From assembly GCF_020809045.1 (NCBI RefSeq), contig NZ_CP078079.1, positions 372,001 to 436,000 on the forward strand: a stretch of 64,000 bases of DNA. The letters are read 5' to 3'. Of the stretch, positions 1-8,931 are shown one piece after another. The notes under the pieces are model-generated. The model did no database searches and was not told the origin of the DNA. It saw only the letters and a list, made by a program, of their open reading frames with translations. Each line of letters starts with the position of its first letter. Position 1 is the first letter of the stretch. The position numbers were made by a program, and so were the translations under genes. The stretch is from Pseudarthrobacter sp. L1SW (GTDB taxonomy: Bacteria; Actinomycetota; Actinomycetes; Actinomycetales; Micrococcaceae).

Positions 1-1
1 T

Positions 2-745
2 GTGCTGGTGGCTGCCGGCGCCGCAGTGGTGGGGGAGCTCATGCAGGACGGATCAACCGGCAACCTGGTGCTCGGGCTTGTGGGCAGCGGTGTGTCCGGG
101 CTGTTCCTGTTGGCGATGGGCCTGTTCAACGGTTCAGCGTTCGCGCGCTCGGCCCGCGCCTACCGCCGGGCACGGACCGGGGCGCCCATCAACCCCTTGG
201 ACCTGGAGCCGCGGGCACTTGTGGCGCGACTCCTCGCGCGGCCGCTGGCCAGGGTGCGGCGGCCGCGGAACATCTACGTGGTTGGCTTCCTGTTCGGGCT
301 GGGCTTTGACACCGCCACAACAGTCGGTCTCCTGATGATGACGACGGCGGCCTCGCTGGCCGGGGTGCCGGCATTCGCCTTGCTGGCGCTGCCCCTCGCG
401 TTCACCGCAGCCATGACCCTGTGCGATTCGCTCAACGGGGTGGCCATGATGCGGCTGTACCGCTCTGCCCTCGACGATCCTCAACGGAGGCTCGGCTTCA
501 ACGCCCTGGTCACCGGGATCTCGGCGGTGTCCGCCCTGTTCATCGCGGTCATCACCCTGGGTGGCTTCGTCAACGCCGCCTTCGCGCTGGAAGATCCCCT
601 GACGGTGTGGCTGGGATCCATCGACCTGGGCGACGCCGGCCTGCTGCTGGTGGCGCTGCTGGCTGCTGTGTGGGCCGCGGCGGCCCTGAAGGCGAGGAGC
701 CAGGATAAGCGGGCCCACGGATTTTCCGGCCCTGAGCCCGTGTGA
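2..745 (+). CDS. NiCoT-family nickel/cobalt permease, C-terminal part
   Basis: This is the last 247 residues of a membrane permease whose start lies before the window. Several hydrophobic segments are visible. The stretch LGFDTATTVGLL near residue 100 corresponds to the conserved FDTATE-type signature of HoxN/NixA transporters, and AMTLCDSLNG near residue 140 to the second family signature. The family imports Ni2+ or Co2+ across the cytoplasmic membrane for metalloenzymes such as urease or for cobalamin. The first signature normally ends in Glu and here reads Thr, and the second carries Asn where Asp is usual, so metal preference is uncertain. The metal-binding HX4DH signature of helix II is outside the window. 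Family assignment is fairly sure; metal specificity is not. Confidence 0.75.
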   Translation: MLVAAGAAVVGELMQDGSTGNLVLGLVGSGVSGLFLLAMGLFNGSAFARSARAYRRARTGAPINPLDLEPRALVARLLARPLARVRRPRNIYVVGFLFGLGFDTATTVGLLMMTTAASLAGVPAFALLALPLAFTAAMTLCDSLNGVAMMRLYRSALDDPQRRLGFNALVTGISAVSALFIAVITLGGFVNAAFALEDPLTVWLGSIDLGDAGLLLVALLAAVWAAAALKARSQDKRAHGFSGPEPV

Positions 746-786
746 AGCCAACGCCATGCCGCCCGCGACGGCGCCAATGGCACGGC

Positions 787-1245
787 TCAGGCGGCTATCC
801 GGCCCCTGCCCTTGACGTGGGTCCGGTTCTTCCCAGGGACCGGCCGGGGGCGTTTCGCCTGCGAGCCGGACAGGACCTGTTCACCGTCGGGCACGGTAGC
901 GTCCGTTTCCAGGTGGGTGCCGTGCTCAATCAGCACGCTGGAACCGATCCGGGAATGGCTCCCGATGTGCACCCGGTTTCCCACCACGGTCCCGCGGCCT
1001 ACGCGCACGCCGTCGCCGATCACGGTCCGCTCGCCCACCGTGGCGTCGCGGTCAATCCAGCTGCCGTGGCCTATCCGGCAGCCCGGGCCGATCCGGGCGC
1101 CGCTCTCCACGTACGTCATGGCGCCGATCCGGGCGCTCTCGGCCACAACGGCGCCGGGCGCGATAAGCCCGCCGCCGTTGGCATGCCTGACGTACCGGGT
1201 GACCTTCCCGGCGTCGTCTTCTACTGATACAAACTTCGCGTTCAT
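787..1245 (-). CDS. Left-handed beta-helix hexapeptide-repeat protein
   Basis: A 152-residue protein. From about residue 28 to 120 it is a run of hexapeptide repeats with Ile/Val every sixth position (for example IAPGAV, VAESAR, IGAMTY, IGPGCR, IGHGSW, VGERTV), which fold as a left-handed parallel beta-helix. Such repeats occur in LpxA/GlmU-type acyltransferases and gamma carbonic anhydrases. No acyl-acceptor domain is present and the basic C-terminal tail carries no motif I recognise, so catalytic activity is not established. The start has a good ribosome site (GAGGGA, a few bases upstream). The gene converges on the NiCoT gene and stands apart from the GH13 gene upstream. Confidence 0.75.
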   Translation of the reverse strand: MNAKFVSVEDDAGKVTRYVRHANGGGLIAPGAVVAESARIGAMTYVESGARIGPGCRIGHGSWIDRDATVGERTVIGDGVRVGRGTVVGNRVHIGSHSRIGSSVLIEHGTHLETDATVPDGEQVLSGSQAKRPRPVPGKNRTHVKGRGRIAA

Positions 1246-1343
1246 TCAATCCCTCGTTCGAATGAGCGGAACTTTCCGCACATTCAGTTAACGGCGCGGA
1301 ACTCAAGGGGATTCCCGAACGGTGCCTAGGAGCCCTTGTGTCC

Positions 1344-3668
1344 CTATGGCGAGACCGCTCCGGGCTGTCCACCTTCTTCCTGTCCAGGGGCGGCCTCCTG
1401 TTCGGCCTCATGCTCTGCTTCCGGCTCAGTGAGCTGCAGGACGGTTCCGTGGAAAGCGGGCAGTTCCAGGAAGAAACTGTGCAGGTCATCCACCTGGCCA
1501 ACGGCGTCGCCACTGAAAAGGTCGTGGACGGCAGCCCCGGGCACCAGGTGGCTGGACTGGATGCTGCCCGCAATATCCTGGTCCGAGAAATTCAGCACGG
1601 TGACGCCCAGCGCACCGCTTTCCAGCCGGATGACCATCACCAGCAGGCCGCGGTTGGAAACGTCCGGTACATCGAGCAGGGCCCCGGTGGCTATCCCGCT
1701 TTCCTCGCGCACGGCCAGGATCCGCTGGAGCCGGCTGGCATAGGAGTCCGGGTTCCGCAGCTGCTCCGGGAGCGGGCCGTAGAGGCTGCGCGCCCTGGGC
1801 ATTCCGGAGGAGGACGCTTCCGCGTCCGGGCTGGTGCCCATGATGTCGTGGGCGCCGCGGTTGATCCAGCGGGTGTCGCCCTGGGCGGTGAGCTCCTCGA
1901 CGCTCTTCCGGTCCAGCGCGGTGATCCCGGCCAGGTCCCAGCCGGACAGGGCGAAGACCCCGGGCTGGAGCGCGTTGTACATCGAGAGGAGGATGTGCAC
2001 GTCAAGGATCCGTGCTTCCTCCTCGGCGGAGATGGCGTGCGGGTCCCGGATTCCCAGTGCGGCCATGATGAAGCTGACTGAGGTGCAGGCGATGCCGTTC
2101 GTGGTGAACACCGCGTTGTAGGGTGCGTTCTCGCCGGTCAGCCGTTCGCGCATGGTCTGCTGCACCTGCTCAGCGAGCTGGGCGCCGGTGAGCTCCTGCC
2201 CGTTGAGTTCGAACAGCTCGTCCCGGTGCCCGGCGGCGAAGTGCATCAGCTCGTAGGTCAGCTCATCGTGGTTTTGCAGGGCGTGCACGAGTGAAGCCTG
2301 GTCCACGCCGATCTCCATGGAAAGCCGAAGCGTGAGCCGCAGGAGCTCGGTATCCGCGGTGACAAGGGCGTAGTGGTAGGCCGGCCTGGTGATGAAGTCG
2401 TAGGAAAGGTCGGGGCCTGCCTCGGAGGTCGCCTTGATGTCGTCGATGGTCAGGTTCAGTTCCTGGAAGGAGAACCCGCCCACCTTCCGGATCATGGAGC
2501 CGATGAGCTGGTTGGCCGCCTCGGACAGCGGGTGCCCCTCGGACCAGCCGGGCTGCTCTTCGGCGCTCTTCTCCACTCCGAGGAATCCGTTGGCGTCCAG
2601 CCGGAGCGCGCCGGTGCCCAGGTCAACCAGGGAATGCAGCGCATCGCCTACCACCAGGCGCATCCCCGCAAACGTGGGGTCCAGCCAGTTGATGGACGGC
2701 TGGCCTGCCTTGAAGTAGTGGAGGTAGACCCAGCGGCGCGTCTTCCCCGTGGTGTCCACGATGGGCCGGGTTGCGCTCCAGTTGGTTTCCTTGACACCGG
2801 GCTCATAGAAAATGACGCGCTGCAGCCTGCCGATGATGTAGCCGGCCTTCTGCAGTGACTGCTCGGCGTCCGGGCTCAGGTTTACCGAGTCCTGCCCCTC
2901 GGGCACGTCCGGCAGCAGGTGCCAGTCCTCCTCGGGGATGTCCACCATGTGGTAGATCCCCGGGTAGTCCCGGAAATTCATCTCGGCCAGGCGGAAGTCG
3001 GCTCCCTTGCCGGTGTGCCCGGGAACGATGTCGTCAATGATGGTGCCGCCGTGGTCCGCAGCAACCTCGCACATCCGGCGGAATTCATCCTCCGTGCCGA
3101 ACACGGGATCAATCGCCATGCTGATCCTGTCGAAGTGGCCGTCCACGCTGGGCGTTTGGGACCAGCCGCTGATGCCGCCGGCCAGTTTGACCGGGCCCGT
3201 GTGGATGGCGCGGATGCCTATCTGGCTGAAGGCTTCCCACATGGCGGGGTCACCCAGGGCCGAGAGGAAGGACTGGCTGGACCTGGTGATGAAGGACAGG
3301 GGATATGCGGTGAACCAGACAGGCGCACGTTCAACGGCAGCCCGGGGATTCGGGTGGGCGTACGAGTTCTGCCACATGCTGGCCTGCCCTGAGAGCTGCC
3401 TGGCCAGTGTATTGGCGTCTCCCAGCATTGCCTGGTTCCGCAGCCATTCGACGTACGCCGTATTGCGCCCGTCGAATTCGAAGGACGGTCTCGTGGCAAA
3501 GTACTGGCGGCGCCGCGCCGTCGGCCTCAGGGCCTTGGGCCGGGCAGGGTAGAACTGTTCGTCGAAATTGACGTCAGGTTCTACCGAAGGTTCAGCAGCT
3601 GTTACTTCATCCTTGCCGGCAACGGTCTCCGCTTCATAAACACCGTCGCTGGCCATCGGTTCCCGCAT
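1344..3668 (-). CDS. GH13 alpha-glucan enzyme, trehalose-synthase-like
   Basis: A 774-residue cytoplasmic protein without a signal peptide. The four GH13 regions are present: I, DDIVPGHT (about 212-219); [12 protein letters not shown] with nucleophile Asp358; III, FSFQELN with acid/base Glu403; IV, LQNHDE with Asp468. The resemblance is to trehalose synthase and related alpha-glucosyltransferases, which isomerise maltose and trehalose, but region I lacks the usual Asn-His pair (Gly-His here) and an unusual 50-residue N-terminal tail precedes the catalytic part. The C-terminal tail is rich in Glu/Ala/Gln. The start follows AGAGGA by five bases. No treY, treZ or maltokinase gene adjoins it, so the substrate is uncertain. 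Confidence 0.8.
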   Translation of the reverse strand: MREPMASDGVYEAETVAGKDEVTAAEPSVEPDVNFDEQFYPARPKALRPTARRRQYFATRPSFEFDGRNTAYVEWLRNQAMLGDANTLARQLSGQASMWQNSYAHPNPRAAVERAPVWFTAYPLSFITRSSQSFLSALGDPAMWEAFSQIGIRAIHTGPVKLAGGISGWSQTPSVDGHFDRISMAIDPVFGTEDEFRRMCEVAADHGGTIIDDIVPGHTGKGADFRLAEMNFRDYPGIYHMVDIPEEDWHLLPDVPEGQDSVNLSPDAEQSLQKAGYIIGRLQRVIFYEPGVKETNWSATRPIVDTTGKTRRWVYLHYFKAGQPSINWLDPTFAGMRLVVGDALHSLVDLGTGALRLDANGFLGVEKSAEEQPGWSEGHPLSEAANQLIGSMIRKVGGFSFQELNLTIDDIKATSEAGPDLSYDFITRPAYHYALVTADTELLRLTLRLSMEIGVDQASLVHALQNHDELTYELMHFAAGHRDELFELNGQELTGAQLAEQVQQTMRERLTGENAPYNAVFTTNGIACTSVSFIMAALGIRDPHAISAEEEARILDVHILLSMYNALQPGVFALSGWDLAGITALDRKSVEELTAQGDTRWINRGAHDIMGTSPDAEASSSGMPRARSLYGPLPEQLRNPDSYASRLQRILAVREESGIATGALLDVPDVSNRGLLVMVIRLESGALGVTVLNFSDQDIAGSIQSSHLVPGAAVHDLFSGDAVGQVDDLHSFFLELPAFHGTVLQLTEPEAEHEAEQEAAPGQEEGGQPGAVSP

Positions 3669-3793
3669 ACAGTCCTCTTCCTACACGTCGATTCCGCAGT
3701 CCCAAGGCGCACTGCCTGACACCCTTCCCATAGTCCCAAGTACCCGGGGGCGCCGAGACTATTCGGGTGAACTACGAAACTACCAAGAAACGG

Positions 3794-4453
3794 CTAGGCC
3801 ACGAGGTTGGCCGCGGCAGTGTCCATATGTTCCCGGATGGTTTTCCGGGCCAGTGAGGCGTCACCGGTTTCGATGGCCGCCACAATGTCGTGGTGCCGGT
3901 CCACGCTCATGTTCTTCACGCCCTTTTCGAGCCCGGCGAACATGATGGACATCCTGATGGACCCTTCCAATGATTCCCAGGTGTGCAGGAGCGTCTCGTT
4001 GCCCGTGAGCCGGCAGAGCGTCCGGTGGAACTCCAGGTCGGATTCGACGCGCTGCTGCAGGCTTTCCTTCTCGGCTGCCGTCATGGCATCGATGGCTGCG
4101 CGGAGGGACGTGATGACGTGCTGGCGGTCCGGCAGTTCACAGAGCGTGCGGGCGGCCAGCGATTCCAGGGCTGCGCGAACGGTGTAGATGTCCCGGATTT
4201 CTTTTTCGTCCAGGTGGCGGACGGAGAGCCTGCCGCGGGGCCCGGCGGAGACCAGCCCTTCCTGTTCGAGCTGGCGCAGGGCTTCGCGCAGGGTTCCCCG
4301 GCTGATCTGCAGCATCTCGGAAAGTTCGGTTTCCACCAGGTGGCGTCCCGGTTCGAGTTCTCCGCTGGTGATGGCGGTGCGCAGTGCCGAGAGTGCCTGT
4401 TCGCGCAGGCTCTTTTTTTGCAGTCCCAGCAGCGGGGCGGTCAGTCCGGCCAT
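3794..4453 (-). CDS. GntR/FadR-type transcriptional regulator
   Basis: A 219-residue repressor with an N-terminal winged helix (SLREQALSALRTAITSGELEPG then the recognition part SRGTLREALRQLEQEGL) and a C-terminal all-helical FCD ligand domain whose metal ligands (Asp and His in DLEFHRTLCRLTGNETL, and RHHDIVAAIE) are visible. I chose the ATG at 4453 rather than further upstream in-frame starts because a perfect palindrome, GACTGT-TT-ACAGTC, lies at 4480-4493, just 27 bases upstream; a longer protein would place the operator and a strong hairpin inside the gene. The same palindrome occurs in the 7.9 kb divergent region, so this protein probably represses itself and both arms of the neighbouring sugar locus. 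Effector is unknown; a sugar phosphate or hydroxy acid is typical for the family. Confidence 0.85.
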   Translation of the reverse strand: MAGLTAPLLGLQKKSLREQALSALRTAITSGELEPGRHLVETELSEMLQISRGTLREALRQLEQEGLVSAGPRGRLSVRHLDEKEIRDIYTVRAALESLAARTLCELPDRQHVITSLRAAIDAMTAAEKESLQQRVESDLEFHRTLCRLTGNETLLHTWESLEGSIRMSIMFAGLEKGVKNMSVDRHHDIVAAIETGDASLARKTIREHMDTAAANLVA

Positions 4454-4479
4454 GGCCTCTGTCCTCAATGTTGTAAGTC

Positions 4480-4493
4480 GACTGTTTACAGTC
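4480..4493. promoter_or_regulatory. Palindromic operator GACTGTTTACAGTC, GntR autoregulation
   Basis: A 6-2-6 perfect palindrome placed between the split-transketolase gene and the GntR gene, 27 bases upstream of the GntR start. Closely related sequences lie at 7881-7891, 7923-7938 and 7949-7964. Assignment to the adjacent GntR protein is inferred from this pattern. Confidence 0.75.
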
Positions 4494-4514
4494 GGTCGTA
4501 CTTTCGATGGTACG

Positions 4515-4557
4515 GCAGAAAGCACGGGACCGGCCGGGCCGGCGCCGTGCTTTCTGC
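4515..4557 (-). terminator. Hairpin between transketolase C subunit and gntR
   Basis: Arms GCAGAAAGCACGG (4515-4527) and CCGTGCTTTCTGC (4545-4557) pair perfectly over 13 bases around a 17-base GC-rich loop. It begins 16 bases after the transketolase stop codon on the minus strand. No T-run follows, so it may terminate weakly or protect the upstream mRNA; the gntR gene then has its own operator. Confidence 0.65.
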
Positions 4558-4572
4558 GATGCGGGACGGGTG

Positions 4573-5592
4573 CTAGCCGAGCTCGGCGAGAACCTTGGCC
4601 ACGATGCGGTCCACGGCCAGGCCGTAGCGGCTATGCAGGGTTGGCAGGGCGCCGGCGTCCAGGAACTGGTCCGGAAGTGCCACCGGCACCACGCGTTTGC
4701 CAATGCCTGCGGTGACGACGGCGGAGGCAACGGTTTCGAACAGGCCGCCCACCACGGAGTGGTTCTCCAGGGTGACGGCGAGCCGGTCCGTGTTGATCTC
4801 CGCCAGGACCGTTGCGGCGTCGAACGGCTTGATGGTGGGGGTGTGCACGACGGCGACATCCACGTTGTGTGCCGCCAGTGCCTTGGCTGCCTGGAGGGCG
4901 CGCATGGTCATCAGCCCCGAGGAAACGAACACGACGTCATTGCCGCCGCGCAGCACCTTGGCCTTGCCGAGTTCGAACGTGTAGCCGTACTCGTCCAGCA
5001 CGGTGGGCACGTTGCCGCGCAGCAGGCGCAGGTAGGTGGGTCCGTCCGATTCTGCCAGCTGGGGGACGGCCTGCTCGATGTCCACCGAGTCGCACGGGTC
5101 CACGATGGTCAGGTTGGGCATGCCGCGGAAAATCGCCATGTCCTCAGTGGCCTGGTGGCTGGGGCCGTACCCCGTGGTCAGGCCGGGAAGGCCGCCCACG
5201 ATGTTAACGTTCAGGTTCGGCTCGGCCGCATCCAGGCAGAGGAAGTCGTAGGCGCGGCGGGCAGCGAACACGGAGTACGTGGACGCGAACGGCACCAGGC
5301 CTGTTTCTGCGAGCCCGGCGGCGGCGCCGAAGAGCAGCTGCTCCGCCATGCCCATCTGGAAGAAGCGCTCGGGGAAGGCCTGCGCGAAGATGTGCATGTC
5401 CGTGTACTTGCCCAGGTCCGCGGTGAGGCCAACGATCTTGTCGTTCTCCTGCGCGGCCTTGGCCAGTGCGTGCCCGAACGGTGCCGAGGACGTTTTCTGG
5501 CCGGGGTCCGCGAAGGAGGCGATCATCGCAGAGGTCTTGAGCTTCGGCTTCACAGCGGCCGTGGTGTTGGGGGCCTCGGCGGTGGTGCTCAC
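4573..5592 (-). CDS. Transketolase, C-terminal subunit (split enzyme)
   Basis: A 339-residue protein holding the pyrimidine-binding and C-terminal domains of transketolase. FFQMGMAEQLLFGAAAGLA around residue 80 carries the conserved Glu that activates thiamine diphosphate. The Tkt C-terminal fold follows (VFVSSGLMTMRALQAA). It starts with GTG overlapping the stop codon of the N subunit (GTGA at 5589-5592), so the two halves are translationally coupled and expected to form one heteromeric enzyme moving a two-carbon ketol unit between sugar phosphates. Split transketolases of this kind occur in specialised catabolic loci, including apulose-4-phosphate transketolase AptA/AptB (known for D-apiose breakdown). 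The neighbouring kinase and isomerases support a catabolic rather than housekeeping role; the exact donor is not readable. Confidence 0.88.
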   Translation of the reverse strand: MSTTAEAPNTTAAVKPKLKTSAMIASFADPGQKTSSAPFGHALAKAAQENDKIVGLTADLGKYTDMHIFAQAFPERFFQMGMAEQLLFGAAAGLAETGLVPFASTYSVFAARRAYDFLCLDAAEPNLNVNIVGGLPGLTTGYGPSHQATEDMAIFRGMPNLTIVDPCDSVDIEQAVPQLAESDGPTYLRLLRGNVPTVLDEYGYTFELGKAKVLRGGNDVVFVSSGLMTMRALQAAKALAAHNVDVAVVHTPTIKPFDAATVLAEINTDRLAVTLENHSVVGGLFETVASAVVTAGIGKRVVPVALPDQFLDAGALPTLHSRYGLAVDRIVAKVLAELG

Positions 5593-6497
5593 TTGGTGTC
5601 TCCTTCAGCGGCTTCGTAGCCGGCGGTCAGCTGCTCGCGGCAGACCTGCCATTCGTGTTCGTCGATGCGCATGAAGTGCGCCTTTTCGCGCTCCTCCAGC
5701 AGGGGCACGCCGCGGCCCACCTTCGTGTCGCACAGGATCACCGAGGGGCGTCCGACGGCGGCGGCCTGGGCGGCTGCGTTGTCGAACGCTGCCAGCAGCG
5801 CGCCGACGTCGTTCCCGTCCACCCGCTGCGTGTACCAGCCGAACGATTCCCACTTCTCGGTCACCGGCTCGGTGCGCAGCACCGTTTCCGTCTTCCCGTC
5901 CGCCTGGAGGGCGTTGATGTCCACCATGGCGGTGAGGTTGCCCAGCTGGTGGTGGTGTGCACCCATGGCGGACTCCCACGTGGAGCCTTCGTCCAGTTCG
6001 CCGTCGGACAGGAAGTTGAACACCCGGGCGTCCGAGCCCTGGTAGCGCAGGCCCAGGGCCATGCCCACTGCGATGGTGAGTCCGTGGCCCAAGGAGCCGC
6101 CGGAGATTTCCATGCCCGGCGTGTAGGTGGACATTCCGGACATCGGCAGCCGGGAATCGTCCGAGCCGTAGGTCTCCAGCTCCTCGACCGGGACAATTCC
6201 GGCCTCTGCGAGGGCCGCGTAGTGGCCGATCGCGTAGTGGCCGGTGGACAGCAGGAACCTGTCCCTGGGCTCCCAGTGCGGATCCTCAGCCCGGAAGCGG
6301 AGCTGGTCAGCGTACACCGTGGCCAGCATGTCCGCGGCTCCCAGGGCCTGGCCCACATAGCCCTGGCCCTGGACCTCGCCCATGTTGAGGGCGTGGTGCC
6401 GGATGCGGTAGGCCGCGGCGCTGACCCGCGCCAACCGGTCATGGACTATATCTGCGGACATTACTGGCTCCGTGGTCGATTCGTGGGTGATGGTCAT
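5589..6497 (-). CDS. Transketolase, N-terminal subunit (split enzyme)
   Basis: A 302-residue protein equal to the thiamine-pyrophosphate-binding domain. GSLGHGLTIAVGMALGL (about 131-147) and the diphosphate/Mg segment SDGELDEGSTWE through VDINALQADG are visible; the family usually has GDG at the first site and here Ser replaces the first Gly. The N-terminal HALNMGEVQGQGYVGQALGAADML segment matches the split-transketolase group. Its ATG overlaps by one base the stop codon of the permease gene (TAATG), and its stop overlaps the start of the C subunit. The three genes therefore form one tightly coupled transcript: permease, N subunit, C subunit. Confidence 0.88.
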   Translation of the reverse strand: MTITHESTTEPVMSADIVHDRLARVSAAAYRIRHHALNMGEVQGQGYVGQALGAADMLATVYADQLRFRAEDPHWEPRDRFLLSTGHYAIGHYAALAEAGIVPVEELETYGSDDSRLPMSGMSTYTPGMEISGGSLGHGLTIAVGMALGLRYQGSDARVFNFLSDGELDEGSTWESAMGAHHHQLGNLTAMVDINALQADGKTETVLRTEPVTEKWESFGWYTQRVDGNDVGALLAAFDNAAAQAAAVGRPSVILCDTKVGRGVPLLEEREKAHFMRIDEHEWQVCREQLTAGYEAAEGDTK

Positions 6498-7834
6498 TAG
6501 ACGGTCACCGAATGCGGGGTGCTTTTGGTGGCTTCCTCAGCCAGCTGGCGTTCGCGCTTGCCCCAGGTCTCCCTGGTGACGAGGGCAGCCCAGAGGCCGA
6601 TCGCTGCGTAGAAGCTGAAGAGGAGCGCGGGGCCCATCCAGCCGAGGGCTACGAACAGCAGGGTGGTCACGAAGGGCGTGAAGCCGGAGACCATAGCGGA
6701 GATCTGGTAGGCCAGGGAGGCCCCGGAGGATCGGGTCTTGGCCTGGAACAGCTCCGGGAACCACGGTCCCTGGGCGCCGGCAAGCGAGTTCTGGCAGACG
6801 GCGTAGGAGATGACGATCGTGGCAATGACGAAGATGAACAGTCCGGTGTTCACCATCAGGAACATGGGGATGCCGAACAGGGCAGCGAAGGCGCAGGACC
6901 AGATGTACAGGGGCCGGCGTCCGATGCGGTCCGTAAGGCGGGCCCAGGCCATGGTGGCGAAGATACCGATTGCCGATGCGATGCAGAGGGCCACGAGGGT
7001 TTCGGTCTTGTTTGCGAGCTGCTGGGTGTGCAGGTAGGAAATCATGTAGGTGACGGACACCGCGTAGCCTGCAGTCTCGGCGATGCGCAGGCCGATGCCG
7101 CGGACAATGTTCCGCCAGTCGGTCTTGATGACCTCCGTGATGGGCGACTTAACGATGGAGCCGCTCTCCTTGACCTCGTCGAAGACGGGGGACTCCGGGA
7201 CCTTGGAGCGGATGATCAGGCCGACGGCGACGAGCACGATGCTTGCAAGGAACGGGACACGCCACGCCAGTTCACCGCCGAGGTTCACGCTGACCAGGAA
7301 GACGAGGTTGGCCAGGAGGAGGCCCACCGGGAAGCCGGCCTGGACGATGCCGGTGTACTTGCCCTTGGACTTCCAGGGTGCGTGCTCGTAGCTCATGAGG
7401 ATGGCGCCGCCCCATTCGGCGCCGAAGGCGAGGCCCTGGACGATGCGTACAAACACCAGCAGCGCCGGTGCCAGCAGGCCAACCTGTTCGTAGGTGGGCA
7501 GCAGGCCTATGAGGAACGTGGCCACACCCATGAGGATCAGGGAGGCAACCAGAACGGGCTTGCGGCCCACCTTGTCACCCAGATGGCCGCCGATGATGCC
7601 GCCGATGGGGCGTGCCGCGAAGCCGACGCCGAGGGTGGCGAAGGCTGCAAGCGTTCCTGTGACGGGATCGCCGGTGGGGAAGAAGGCTGTTCCGAAGTAG
7701 AGGGCCGCAGCGGTGCCGAAGCCGATGAAGTCGTAGGTCTCAATAACGGCGCCGACGCCGGAGCCGATGGCGACGCGCTTGGCATCCTTGGTGCCGTGCA
7801 CGTGGCCACGCATTTTTAGAGCTTCGTTGCTCAT
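6497..7834 (-). CDS. MFS permease, metabolite:H+ symporter (MHS) type
   Basis: A 445-residue protein with about twelve membrane segments. The MHS subgroup is recognised from AIGSGVGAVIETYDFIGFG in helix 1, the loop motif GGHLGDKVGRKPVLV between helices 2 and 3, and RIVQGLAFGAEWGGAILM. Characterised members import carboxylates, betaines and shikimate with protons; the substrate here cannot be read. First gene of the leftward operon; together with a split transketolase it probably brings in the substrate or a derivative of it. Palindromes of the GACTGT type lie 46-130 bases upstream of the start. Confidence 0.88.
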   Translation of the reverse strand: MSNEALKMRGHVHGTKDAKRVAIGSGVGAVIETYDFIGFGTAAALYFGTAFFPTGDPVTGTLAAFATLGVGFAARPIGGIIGGHLGDKVGRKPVLVASLILMGVATFLIGLLPTYEQVGLLAPALLVFVRIVQGLAFGAEWGGAILMSYEHAPWKSKGKYTGIVQAGFPVGLLLANLVFLVSVNLGGELAWRVPFLASIVLVAVGLIIRSKVPESPVFDEVKESGSIVKSPITEVIKTDWRNIVRGIGLRIAETAGYAVSVTYMISYLHTQQLANKTETLVALCIASAIGIFATMAWARLTDRIGRRPLYIWSCAFAALFGIPMFLMVNTGLFIFVIATIVISYAVCQNSLAGAQGPWFPELFQAKTRSSGASLAYQISAMVSGFTPFVTTLLFVALGWMGPALLFSFYAAIGLWAALVTRETWGKRERQLAEEATKSTPHSVTV

Positions 7835-7880
7835 GGAGTTTCCCTTTCGAAAAGCGGTCCGAGGGGATCCGGCCGCTGTC

Positions 7881-7964
7881 GACTGTTAACAAATGATATC
7901 CCCAGTGTGACGCGCCTCATGCTGACTGTCAACAGTCAATGTTGGAAGTTGACTGTTGACAATA
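7881..7964. promoter_or_regulatory. Divergent promoter region with three GntR-type sites
   Basis: Between the leftward permease and rightward isomerase genes are a partial site GACTGTTAACA (7881-7891), a perfect 7-2-7 palindrome TGACTGTCAACAGTCA (7923-7938), and a third site with one perfect half, TTGACTGTTGACAATA (7949-7964). A TTGACA hexamer (7956-7961) within the third site could serve as the -35 of the rightward promoter. All match the palindrome in front of the GntR gene at 4453, so that regulator probably controls both arms from here. Confidence 0.75.
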
Positions 7965-8015
7965 AAAGGGCTTACGGTGATTCACGTCACCACCCGCCCA
8001 TCCAGAGGAACGACG

Positions 8016-8840
8016 ATGTTCAACTCCCGACTCGGCTGCTCATCCATCAGCTTCAGGCACCAGGCCCTGCCTGCTGCCCTGAAAACGATCGGCGGCCTGG
8101 GCTTCGAAGAGATCGATCTCGGCGCCCTCCCCGGCGTCTGCGACCATGTCCCGTACAACCTGGATGCAGCCGCCGTCGGCGCGATAACAGCCGAGGTTGG
8201 TGCCTCCGGACTGCGGGTCCGTTCCGTCAACGGGGACATCGGCGACCTCAACGCAGTGCTCGACGCCGGGCAGCAGGCCGGGCGCGAACGGCACCTGGAG
8301 GCGTTGCTGACCCTCACTCGGGATACCGGCGCGAAGGCGCTCGTCCTCCCGTGCGGTGCACTCAGCCACGAACCGGTTCGGAACCTCGACGGGGACCTGG
8401 ACCTTATTGCCGCCCAGCTCACCTCCGCCGGGCAGCGCGCGGCGGAGTTCGGCGTCGAACTTTGGACGGAGTCCCTGCACTTCCTGCGGTTCTGCTGGAA
8501 CCTCGACCGCGCGGAACTGCTGGCACAGCGCCTGGCGGGCACCGGCGTCGGAATCGTCATGGACTTCAGCCATATCGTCGCCGCCGGCGAGGACCCGCTG
8601 GAGTACCTCCGGCGCCACGAGGGCCGGATTTCCCACGTCCATCTCCGGGACGCCGTGCCGGGGAACATCAACCTCAGCATCGGCAACGGGCATGCCGACT
8701 TTGCCGCAGGCCTGAAGCGGCTCGCCGCGGATGGCTACCAGGGGCACTTCTCCCTTGAACTGGAGACCCGCGACGTCACCCATGACGAGCGTCCCGCTGC
8801 TGCCGCCAAAGCCGGCAGCTTCATCACAGACCTGATCTGA
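8016..8840 (+). CDS. TIM-barrel sugar (phosphate) isomerase/epimerase
   Basis: A 274-residue member of the xylose-isomerase-like/AP-endonuclease-2 fold. Candidate metal ligands are visible in order: Glu in ELWTESLHFLRF, Asp and His in VMDFSHIV, His in HVHLRDAV, and Glu in SLELETRD. Family members include hydroxypyruvate isomerase, OtnI, tagatose epimerase and apiose isomerase. The ATG at 8016 is preceded by AGAGGA at the right distance; an upstream ATG at 7956 would overlap the operator and promoter region and is rejected. First gene of the rightward arm. With a ketose kinase and RpiB-like isomerase downstream it may interconvert a four- or five-carbon aldose/ketose or their phosphates; substrate is inferred only from context. 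Confidence 0.82.
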   Translation: MFNSRLGCSSISFRHQALPAALKTIGGLGFEEIDLGALPGVCDHVPYNLDAAAVGAITAEVGASGLRVRSVNGDIGDLNAVLDAGQQAGRERHLEALLTLTRDTGAKALVLPCGALSHEPVRNLDGDLDLIAAQLTSAGQRAAEFGVELWTESLHFLRFCWNLDRAELLAQRLAGTGVGIVMDFSHIVAAGEDPLEYLRRHEGRISHVHLRDAVPGNINLSIGNGHADFAAGLKRLAADGYQGHFSLELETRDVTHDERPAAAAKAGSFITDLI

Positions 8841-8903
8841 CCATCGACTGTTCCGTATCTGCCGTTTTGAACGTCCAGAACGACAGCTGCGGAGCAATCG
8901 ATC
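8841..8903. repeat. Long palindromic repeat element, copy 1
   Basis: An imperfect palindrome with arms of about 28 bases begins directly after the isomerase stop codon. Its centre is CTGCCGTTTT-GAACGTCC-AGAACGACAG and its outer part ends in GGAGCAATCGAT. A second copy with the same outline lies at 29830-29896. It could form a cruciform or an mRNA hairpin between the isomerase and SDR genes, acting as a terminator or stabiliser. Confidence 0.8.
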
Positions 8904-8931
8904 CACCGAAACAGAACCCAAGGAGCACATC

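Noticed and set aside
7956..8015. Upstream ATG extension of the TIM-barrel isomerase
   Set aside because: It would overlap the operator/promoter region and has no ribosome site; AGAGGA precedes the ATG at 8016.
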